Shown here piece by piece: positions 1 to 5,230 of a stretch of DNA of 7,580 nucleotides. The notes under the pieces are model-generated. The model did no database searches, was not told where the DNA came from, and saw only the letters and a program-made list of their open reading frames with translations. Source of the stretch: JBOHER01 sp050701115 (GTDB taxonomy: Bacteria > Actinomycetota > Actinomycetes > Mycobacteriales > Pseudonocardiaceae); contig JBOHER010000104.1 in assembly GCA_050701115.1 (NCBI GenBank), forward strand, positions 1 to 7,580. The letters are read 5' to 3'. Within the stretch, counting starts at the first letter, position 1. Each line of letters opens with the position of its first letter. Both the position numbers and the translations under genes were made by a program.

Positions 1-48
1 GCTCGTGAGTGATTGTAGTCGCTCTGGCGGCCACCATCACTCACGAGC
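1..48. repeat. 48-bp imperfect palindrome (13-bp perfect arms) downstream of pruA
   Basis: Bases 1-13 (GCTCGTGAGTGAT) are the exact reverse complement of bases 36-48 (ATCACTCACGAGC). The pairing continues inward: 15/34, 16/33, 18/31 (with a 19/30 wobble), 20/29, 21/28 and 22/27 all pair, leaving mismatches only at 14/35 and 17/32. The whole 48 bases can therefore fold into one long hairpin, 31 bp beyond the pruA stop. On the minus strand a TACAAT (-10-like) lies at 17-12, between the arms. It could be an unusual terminator for pruA, or an operator/promoter for the next gene to the left. No T-run is visible because the window ends at base 1. The repeat is seen directly; its function is inferred. 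Confidence 0.6.
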
Positions 49-79
49 CCACGCGGCGCCGGTTCGTCGTTGCGAGCGT

Positions 80-1708
80 TCAGCCCATGTGCGGGTAGGT
101 GTGCTCGGTAGGGGCGTCAAATGATTCCTTGATCGACCGCGGGCTGGTCCAGCGCAGCAGGTTGAACATCGAGCCCGCCTTGTCGTTGGTGCCCGATGCG
201 CGGGACCCGCCGAAGGGCTGCTGGCTGACGACGGATCCGGTCGGCTTGTCGTTGACGTAGAAGTTCCCCGCGGTAAACCGCAGCACACGGTGGGCCTCGG
301 CGATAGCGGCCCGATCGTCGGCGAACACAGCCCCGGTCAGCGCATACGGCGCCGCGGAATCCACAAGGTGCAGAATGCCGGAGTACTCGGCGTCGTCGTA
401 GACGTACACCGCAAGGATGGGGCCGAAGTACTCCCGGGAGAAAATCTCGTGCCCTGGGTCCTCCGACTCCAGGATGGTCGGGTCGACGAAGAATCCGACG
501 GAGTCGTCGCATCCCCCGCCCGCCAACACCCTCAGCGCCGGATCACCGTCCACTCTGGACAGCAGGTCCTTGTGTCTGGCGAACGCACGGGAATCAATCA
601 CCGCGCCGCCGAAGTGCGAGAGATCGCTGACGTCGCCATACGAGATGGTCTTGGTGACATCGACCAGCTGGTCGCGCAGGCCGGACTCCCATAGCGAACG
701 CGGGAGATAGGCGCGAGATACCGCTGAGCACTTCTGGCCCTGATACTCGAATGCGCCGCGGATCAGCGCGGTGACCAGCTTGTCGGCACGGGTCGAGGGA
801 TGGGCCACCACGAAGTCCTTGCCGCCGGTCTCCCCAACGATGCGCGGATAGCCGCGGTAAGAATCCAAGTTCTCGGCGATGGTCCGCCACAGCAGCTTGA
901 ATGTGGCCGTCGATCCGGTAAAGTGCAGCCCGGCGAAATCGTGGTCGGACAGCGCGACCTGGCTCACCGCCTTGCCGTCGCCGGTCACCATGTTGATCAC
1001 GCCAGCAGGCAGTCCGGCGGCCTCGAGTACCCGCATGGTGAAGTGCGCGGCGAGTTGCTGCGTCGGAGTCGGCTTCCACACCACGGTGTTGCCCATCAGC
1101 GCGGGACCCGTGGGCAGGTTGCCCGCGATCGCGGTGAAGTTGAACGGGGTGATCGCGGTGACGAACCCTTCGAGGGAGCGGTATTCCATCCGGTTCCACG
1201 TGCCGGGCACGGAGTTCGGCTGCTCGGCGAGAATCCGGCGCGCGTAGTGCACGTTGAAGCGCAGGAAGTCGATGAGCTCGCAGGCGGCGTCGATCTCGGC
1301 CTGCTGCACCGACTTCGACTGGCCCAGCATGGTGGCGGCGTTCATGGTGTCCCGATACGGACCGGACATCAGGTCGGCGGCACGCAGGAACACCGCAGCG
1401 CGCTCGTCGAACGACAGCTCGCGCCACGCAGGAGCGGCCTCCTTGGCCGCATGGACAGCGTCGGCGACATCGGCCGGGCTGGCCTGTGCGCAGCGGCCAA
1501 GCACGTGACCGTGCTCATGCGGGGCGACCACGTTGAACGGCTCACCGGTGGCCATCAGTTGCCTGCCCGCGATGGTCTGCGTCAGCTCGATGGGTCCTGA
1601 GGACAGCTCGGCGAGGGTACGCACCAGCGATTCCCGTTCCGCGCTACCCGGCGCGTAGTTGTGCACCGGCTCGTTGCGCGGAGGGGGAACGGACGTGATC
1701 GCATCCAT
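80..1708 (-). CDS. pruA: L-glutamate gamma-semialdehyde dehydrogenase (1-pyrroline-5-carboxylate dehydrogenase)
   Basis: This enzyme oxidises L-glutamate 5-semialdehyde, which is in equilibrium with P5C, to glutamate using NAD+. It is the second step of proline catabolism and is cytosolic. The 542-residue product is a full-length aldehyde dehydrogenase. A Rossmann-type cofactor domain carries ITPFNF (186-191), the WKP lysine K212 and HFTGST (262-267). The GETGGKD block holds the general-base glutamate E293, and EYQGQKCS holds the catalytic cysteine C327. The C-terminal NFYVND (482-487) and PFGGSRASGTN (498-508) are typical of the stand-alone P5C dehydrogenase family (TIGR01236-like, as in Mycobacterium rocA), not of bifunctional PutA. 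The ATG is preceded by a perfect AGGAGG at 5 nt, which fixes the start. A separate proline dehydrogenase would be needed; it may lie left of the window, but that is not seen. All motifs are intact. Confidence 0.96.
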   Translation of the reverse strand: MDAITSVPPPRNEPVHNYAPGSAERESLVRTLAELSSGPIELTQTIAGRQLMATGEPFNVVAPHEHGHVLGRCAQASPADVADAVHAAKEAAPAWRELSFDERAAVFLRAADLMSGPYRDTMNAATMLGQSKSVQQAEIDAACELIDFLRFNVHYARRILAEQPNSVPGTWNRMEYRSLEGFVTAITPFNFTAIAGNLPTGPALMGNTVVWKPTPTQQLAAHFTMRVLEAAGLPAGVINMVTGDGKAVSQVALSDHDFAGLHFTGSTATFKLLWRTIAENLDSYRGYPRIVGETGGKDFVVAHPSTRADKLVTALIRGAFEYQGQKCSAVSRAYLPRSLWESGLRDQLVDVTKTISYGDVSDLSHFGGAVIDSRAFARHKDLLSRVDGDPALRVLAGGGCDDSVGFFVDPTILESEDPGHEIFSREYFGPILAVYVYDDAEYSGILHLVDSAAPYALTGAVFADDRAAIAEAHRVLRFTAGNFYVNDKPTGSVVSQQPFGGSRASGTNDKAGSMFNLLRWTSPRSIKESFDAPTEHTYPHMG

Positions 1709-1713
1709 GGGTG

Positions 1714-1724
1714 CCTCCTGGAGG
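1714..1724 (-). promoter_or_regulatory. pruA ribosome binding site inside a CCTCC-A-GGAGG inverted repeat
   Basis: The minus strand reads CCTCCAGGAGG, with AGGAGG ending 5 nt before the pruA ATG. This is an ideal Shine-Dalgarno and decides the start codon. The adjacent CCTCC is its exact complement, itself an anti-SD-like sequence. A one-base loop cannot close fully, so strong self-occlusion within one molecule is unlikely. Confidence 0.75.
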
Positions 1725-1810
1725 TGCTCGCCTTATGGGTCTACTCCATCGTGGCACGAATCACACCGCGAGCTGAGTGGGCACCGGGTGTTAGCGGCCA
1801 TTCTGGACGT

Positions 1811-1830
1811 GCCTGGTAGTACGTGCAGGC
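1811..1830 (-). terminator. weak hairpin just after the DUF6912 gene
   Basis: GCCTG (1811-1815) and CAGGC (1826-1830) form a 5-bp GC-rich stem with a 10-base loop, starting 4 nt past the DUF6912 stop. No U-tract follows in the minus-strand transcript. It is at best a weak or factor-assisted terminator, and chance is a real alternative. Confidence 0.2.
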
Positions 1831-1834
1831 GTAC

Positions 1835-2347
1835 CTACAGCAGCTCGAGCATGAATGGCAGTTCCTGGGGTGCGTACCAGGCGAGTTCGTGGTCCTCGGC
1901 ATCCCCGAGCGCGAACTCGGCGTCGAGGTCACCCAGGTCGGCGGCGTCGATCACCTTGATCGCAGCGCGCACCGCGGGTTCCGCTTCCGTGGCGTCCATG
2001 TGCACCGAGGCTATCGCGCTCATCGGCACCGCCCCCGCGATCCGGATCACCGCGGCATCCAGATCCGGCCGCAGTGTGACGTCCTCGACGTCCGCGGCGA
2101 CCACCACCCGGCGCGGGGCCAACCCTTCCCCGGCCGGTCCGTTCGCGAGCTCGGAGGCGAGCAGCCGCAGCGAGGCCCGCGCCGCCTCCAGCAGCGCCAC
2201 GTACTCCAACTCCTCGGCCGAACCGCTGGTATAGGACTCCCGCAACGTCGGCGTCAGCGCGAACGCCGTCCCACTGACCGGGAGCACCTCGCCGTTCATA
2301 ACGAGGTCACGCAGCATGCCGACCGTGGCAGGCACGTAGACCCTCAT
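1835..2347 (-). CDS. DUF6912 family hypothetical protein
   Basis: This is a 170-residue protein of unknown function, acidic overall, with no signal peptide and no membrane segment. It opens with MRVYVPATVGMLRDL, a short beta strand then a helix, followed by GTAFALTP (26-33) and a helical stretch with EELEYVALLEAARASL (45-60). This N-terminus is what I recognise as the actinobacterial DUF6912 family; I believe Mycobacterium tuberculosis Rv3231c is the counterpart, from memory only. The ATG overlaps the TGA of the upstream WS/DGAT gene in an ATGA (2344-2347), and AAGGGAAG lies 6 nt before the ATG, inside the upstream gene. Translation is therefore probably coupled to the acyltransferase. No catalytic motif is evident, and I assign no function. 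Confidence 0.85.
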   Translation of the reverse strand: MRVYVPATVGMLRDLVMNGEVLPVSGTAFALTPTLRESYTSGSAEELEYVALLEAARASLRLLASELANGPAGEGLAPRRVVVAADVEDVTLRPDLDAAVIRIAGAVPMSAIASVHMDATEAEPAVRAAIKVIDAADLGDLDAEFALGDAEDHELAWYAPQELPFMLELL

Positions 2348-3750
2348 CGAACGCTTCCCTTCAGCTCGTCCAGTGACTCCTCGAGCATTCTCGCAAGCAC
2401 GTCCACATCGGACACTGCCTTACGGTCGCCATTCAACCCGAAGTAGACACCACCGTCGTAGGAGGTAACACCGATCGCCAAGGCGTGATTCCGCACCAAT
2501 GGCATGATCGGAAACATCTCCAGCATGCGGGCCGACCCGGCATACATCGGCATCTGAGGACCCGGCGAGTTGGTGATGACCAGATTGAAAATCCGGCTGG
2601 AGAACGTTCCCGCGGTGCGCGCACCCAGAGCATGCAAGGTCGCAGGCGCGAAACCGCCCACCCGCAGCAGGGTGCGGGCCGCGACCGAGCGACCGGAGTC
2701 GAGATGCTCACTCATCGCGTGGCGGATGTGCTGCAGCCGAATCACCGGGTCCGACTCCCCCACCGGCAGATCCACCAGGTACGCCTCGACCTCGTTGCCC
2801 ACCAGCCCCGCCGAGGAGTAGGCCATGGTGCTCGCGTGGGCCACCGCGAGCGGCACCAACGCGCGCACCGTGCTGGTCGAGGTCAACGGCGCCGCCCTGG
2901 ACATCATCCATTCCCGGACCGCTCCGGTGATCGCGGCGAGCACGATGTCGTTGACGGTGCCGCCGTGGCTAGCGCGGATCTCCCGATAGTCGTCCAGGCA
3001 GGTCCGCAGCGCGGCGAATACCCGCCCACCGGAAACCTCCACGTTGAGGGGTCCGGAAGGCGCAGGACGCACCATAGAGCGCACGGCCGAGGCCAATCCC
3101 CCGACCGTGTCAACCAGCTTCTCAGCGGTCGCCGCCGCGTCGCTGACCGCGGAGCGTGCCGTCTCGACGAGCACACTCGGGCTCTGCACCGTCTCACTGA
3201 CCGCGTCCAGCATCAGCTCGGCCTTGCTCGGTTCACGGCGTGGCCGCCACAGATCGTCGATCGGCTCGAGCTCAGCGGGTGCCGGGTCCAGGATCAGCTG
3301 GCCAAGCTCGATCGTGCCGATGCCGTCGACCACAGCCTGGTGCGTTTTGGTGACCAGGGCGACTCGTTCATCGGCGAGGCCTTCGACGAAGTAGGCCTCC
3401 CACAACGGACGGCCGTGGTCGAGCGGGCGGGACATCAACCTGGCGACCAGGTCGAACAGCTGCGCTTCGCTGCCTGGCCGGGGCAGTGCCGACCGCCGGA
3501 CGTGGTAGTTGAGATCGAAATCGACATCGTCCACCCACACCGGCCGCGCGAGGTGTCCCGGCACCTCGACCACGCGCTGCCGGTATCGGGGAACGAACCC
3601 GAGCCGTTGACTGACCAGAGCCAACGCCGCATCGAAGTCGAAGCCCTCAACTGGGCGCTCGAATACCGCAACCGCCCCGACGTGCATCGGCGTCGAGGCG
3701 TCCTCCATATACAGGAAGGAGGCGTCCAGCGCGGAAAGTCGATCGACCAT
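2344..3750 (-). CDS. wax ester synthase/diacylglycerol acyltransferase (WS/DGAT) family O-acyltransferase
   Basis: Proteins of this family transfer an acyl group from acyl-CoA to diacylglycerol or a fatty alcohol, making triacylglycerol or wax ester storage lipid at the inner membrane surface. The 468-residue product has the family N-terminus (MVDRLSALDASFLYME, then PMHVG at 21-25), PLWEAYFVEGL (115-125), NDIVLAAITGAVREW (267-281) and the C-terminal DUF1298 block with NLVITNSPGP (389-398). The active-site motif, usually HHxxxDG, reads HQAVVDG (137-143): the first histidine, D and G are kept, but the second histidine, generally taken as the catalytic base, is glutamine. Activity is therefore uncertain. 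I chose the ATG at 3750 over an in-frame GTG at 3768 because AGGAT lies 6 nt upstream and family members begin here. The neighbourhood recalls M. tuberculosis Rv3233c/Rv3234c (tgs3). Confidence 0.93.
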   Translation of the reverse strand: MVDRLSALDASFLYMEDASTPMHVGAVAVFERPVEGFDFDAALALVSQRLGFVPRYRQRVVEVPGHLARPVWVDDVDFDLNYHVRRSALPRPGSEAQLFDLVARLMSRPLDHGRPLWEAYFVEGLADERVALVTKTHQAVVDGIGTIELGQLILDPAPAELEPIDDLWRPRREPSKAELMLDAVSETVQSPSVLVETARSAVSDAAATAEKLVDTVGGLASAVRSMVRPAPSGPLNVEVSGGRVFAALRTCLDDYREIRASHGGTVNDIVLAAITGAVREWMMSRAAPLTSTSTVRALVPLAVAHASTMAYSSAGLVGNEVEAYLVDLPVGESDPVIRLQHIRHAMSEHLDSGRSVAARTLLRVGGFAPATLHALGARTAGTFSSRIFNLVITNSPGPQMPMYAGSARMLEMFPIMPLVRNHALAIGVTSYDGGVYFGLNGDRKAVSDVDVLARMLEESLDELKGSVR

Positions 3751-3785
3751 GTGCAGATCCTGACACACGTGCGATGCTGCTCGAT
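3751..3785. promoter_or_regulatory. short divergent promoter region between the acyltransferase and methyltransferase genes
   Basis: Only 35 bp (23 bp if the methyltransferase starts at 3774) separate two divergent starts, so at least one promoter must lie in, or overlap, the 5' end of the opposite gene. The minus strand carries AGGAT (3761-3757), the acyltransferase Shine-Dalgarno. GATATG at 3783-3788 is the only AT-rich hexamer nearby and could act as a -10 element in either direction. I see no convincing -35. That promoters exist here follows from the gene layout; their exact position is not shown. Confidence 0.35.
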
Positions 3786-4556
3786 ATGGCCGATGGTGGT
3801 TCTGCTCAGGTGTCCCCGAAAGACCGATTCCTCACCGTGTACGGCAAGAAACCGGTGCTGGAGGTGCTGGCCGACCCCGGGCTGAATGTCGACAAGGTGA
3901 TACTCGCCGACACCGCACGAGGGCTAGCCGCAACCGAGATCAAGCGTGCGGCAAAGGCCCGCGGTGTGCGGGTGCAGACCGCGAGCGCCCATCGGGTCAA
4001 GGTGTTGGCAGGCAACGGCAAGCAGGACCAGGGGGTGCTCGCCGACGTCGTCGCTCCCCGCATGCGGCCGCTTGCCGACGCGCTGAGCTCCCGGCACCGG
4101 CCGGGCAGGCTGCTCCTCCTGGACGGCATCACCACCCCGGCCAATGTGGGCATGATCCTGCGCACCGCGACCGCGGCGGGGGTCGATGGCGTCGTGGTGC
4201 CGCGGAAGGGGGTCGCTTCGCTCGATCCGCTGGTGGTGAAAGCCTCCGCGGGCGTGGCGTTCCGCGCCCCGGTGCTGCGCTGCGCGACCGCCGCCGAGGC
4301 CGCGGCTGCCCTGGTAGGCGCCGGGTATCCGCTGTTCGCGCTGAGCGCGTCGGCCACGACGTCGCTGTTCAGAGCCGACCTGCCGGCGAATGCCGCGTTC
4401 GTGCTCGGCGGCGAGACCTCCGGGGTAAGCGGCGCGGTGCTCGACCTGGTCACCGACTGGTTGTCGATTCCCATGCCGGGCGACGTCGAATCCTTGAACG
4501 TGTCGGCGGCCGCGGCCGTGCTGTGTTTCGAGCTGGTCCGCCGTCGTGAGTGCTGA
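3786..4556 (+). CDS. SpoU/TrmH family RNA methyltransferase
   Basis: This is a SPOUT-fold, AdoMet-dependent 2'-O-ribose methyltransferase of rRNA or tRNA; the target nucleotide cannot be read from the sequence. From the ATG at 3786 it has 256 residues. An N-terminal substrate-binding domain (about 13-90) opens with VYGKKPVLEVL. The knotted catalytic domain carries all three family motifs: DGITTPANVGMILRTA (N120, R126), FVLGGETSGVS (E210) and IPMPGDVESLNVSAAAA (E235, N238, S240). The start is ambiguous. In-frame ATGs at 3774 and 3786 and a GTG at 3810 are possible, and none has a good Shine-Dalgarno. The GTG would give a protein starting right before the conserved KDRFLTVYG. It is divergent from the acyltransferase gene, with no sign of degeneration. 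Confidence 0.92.
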   Translation: MADGGSAQVSPKDRFLTVYGKKPVLEVLADPGLNVDKVILADTARGLAATEIKRAAKARGVRVQTASAHRVKVLAGNGKQDQGVLADVVAPRMRPLADALSSRHRPGRLLLLDGITTPANVGMILRTATAAGVDGVVVPRKGVASLDPLVVKASAGVAFRAPVLRCATAAEAAAALVGAGYPLFALSASATTSLFRADLPANAAFVLGGETSGVSGAVLDLVTDWLSIPMPGDVESLNVSAAAAVLCFELVRRREC

Positions 4557-4688
4557 GGGTTGCCCATGCAACAACATTCACGCACGAGGGAGGGTGCCGT
4601 TCAGCCAATAGGGGGGTATCTGTCCGGAATCGGGGGTGTGCGCGCTCTATATGTCGAAGGTGCACCGACGACATCACGAGGAGCTCGC
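4557..4688 (+). promoter_or_regulatory. G-rich leader and candidate promoter of the Rv3235-family gene
   Basis: This 132-bp stretch is open in the frame of the downstream gene, but its codons look non-coding: third positions are roughly half A/T and rare ATA, CTA and AGG occur. I therefore treat it as a leader. TATATG at 4648-4653 is a plausible -10, with GGAAT (4626-4630) about 17 bp upstream. GGAAT is closer to an ECF-sigma -35 than to TTGACA, so the promoter class is open. GAGGAG (4678-4683), 5 nt before GTG 4689, is the Shine-Dalgarno. G-runs at 4588-4590, 4592-4594, 4611-4616 and 4632-4636 make the region G-skewed. Confidence 0.4.
4559..4572 (+). terminator. small hairpin right after the methyltransferase gene
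   Basis: GTTGC (4559-4563) pairs with GCAAC (4568-4572) around a CCAT loop, starting 2 nt after the methyltransferase stop. The stem is only 5 bp and no T-run follows, so termination here is doubtful. Confidence 0.2.
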
Positions 4689-5228
4689 GTGTCTCACCCC
4701 GTCCGTCCTGCTCATCGCGGCCTGCTCCGGCCGCTCGCTGCCTACGAACCGCCCACGAGTCGAGGCCGTCGGCGGGTCGAGGCCGACGGCCAGCTCGCCC
4801 TGCCACTGCGGTTGCGGGCCGCGACCGCCCGCCGCTCGCTGGACCAGCGACGACCGAGCACCCAGCCGGTGCCACCAGCTCCGTCAGCGCGGGAGTTGGC
4901 GGCGCTGCTGACCGCGCTGTTCGAGGTCGCGGCGGGACGCCGACCGTTGGTACGCGTGCGTCAGCTACTCACCGAGGACCTCTGCACCGAGATCAAGTCG
5001 GCACCCGCCACCGGTCTCGGCTGCGGATACGCCGTCAACCGCGTGCACCACTGCGCACCACAACCCCGCGTCATCGAGGTCTGCGCAGCGGCACACCATC
5101 GGAGAACCGACCGCGCGGTCGCCATCGCTGCCCGGCTGGAAGCCAGCTGGACCGGCTGGCGGTTCACGCACTTCGCGATCATCGCGCCACCGCGCGGCGA
5201 CCGCAGCGATCGGCTGTCGGCGGCTTAG
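4689..5228 (+). CDS. Rv3235 family (DUF6459-like) protein of unknown function
   Basis: From the GTG at 4689 this is a 179-residue basic protein. The N-terminal third is rich in Arg/Pro/Ala and looks disordered. The conserved part starts near residue 66 (SARELAALLTALFEVAAGRRP), then VRVRQLLTEDL (89-99), RVIEVCAAAH (127-136) and RAVAIAARLE (142-151), ending with WTGWRFTHFAII. This order matches, from memory, the actinobacterial Rv3235/DUF6459 family, found close to secA in mycobacteria. There is no signal peptide, membrane helix or catalytic motif. I prefer 4689 because of the GAGGAG 5 nt upstream and because codon use turns GC3-rich only after it. An ATG at 4566, with GAGGG 6 nt before it, is the alternative and would add 41 residues. 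Its stop lies 2 bp from the secA stop on the other strand. A link to protein export is only suggested by position. Confidence 0.8.
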   Translation: MSHPVRPAHRGLLRPLAAYEPPTSRGRRRVEADGQLALPLRLRAATARRSLDQRRPSTQPVPPAPSARELAALLTALFEVAAGRRPLVRVRQLLTEDLCTEIKSAPATGLGCGYAVNRVHHCAPQPRVIEVCAAAHHRRTDRAVAIAARLEASWTGWRFTHFAIIAPPRGDRSDRLSAA

Positions 5229-5230
5229 CG

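Larger units (their letters stand above)
1709..1834 (-). promoter_or_regulatory. pruA leader with operator-like palindrome
   Basis: This 126-bp gap separates the DUF6912 stop from the pruA start, so pruA probably has its own promoter. On the minus strand a perfect 11-bp inverted repeat TCGTG-C-CACGA (1749-1759) lies about 41 bp before the ATG, a reasonable place for a regulator to bind. Closer in, CATAAG (about 1731-1736) has TTCGTG 17 bp upstream. This is a poor match to a sigma-70 promoter, and I do not claim a defined -35/-10. The palindrome is seen directly; a proline-responsive role would be inference. Confidence 0.35.

Noticed and set aside
1..31. Possible minus-strand coding start (ATG at 31) for the next gene, running off the left edge
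   Set aside because: Only about ten codons are visible, with no Shine-Dalgarno, and they lie inside the palindrome. This is too little to support a gene.
594..1427. 277-codon minus-strand frame overlapping pruA in another frame
   Set aside because: It is an out-of-frame, Arg-rich translation of pruA. The pruA frame itself is uninterrupted, so there is no frameshift to explain.
800..1600. 266-codon plus-strand frame across pruA
   Set aside because: It is a shadow of an intact aldehyde dehydrogenase; it is rich in Gly, Arg and His with no family match.
3751..3768. GTG start at 3768 for the acyltransferase (six extra residues)
   Set aside because: The ATG at 3750 has a well-placed AGGAT and matches the usual family N-terminus. 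The extension would also shrink the divergent gap further.
2485..3885. 466-codon open frame on the plus strand antisense to the acyltransferase gene
   Set aside because: It lies opposite a clearly recognised protein in GC-rich DNA, where stop-free shadow frames are expected. Its translation is rich in Arg, His, Gln and Pro and has no recognisable domain.
3806..4585. 259-codon open frame on the minus strand antisense to the methyltransferase gene
   Set aside because: The plus strand carries all three SpoU motifs. The antisense translation is low-complexity Ser/Ala/Thr/Arg, typical of a shadow frame.
4560..4688. N-terminal extension of the Rv3235-family protein from TTG 4560 or ATG 4566
   Set aside because: Codon use here is unlike coding sequence (many A/T third positions; rare ATA, CTA and AGG), and a better Shine-Dalgarno sits before GTG 4689. 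ATG 4566 with GAGGG remains possible, so the rejection is provisional.
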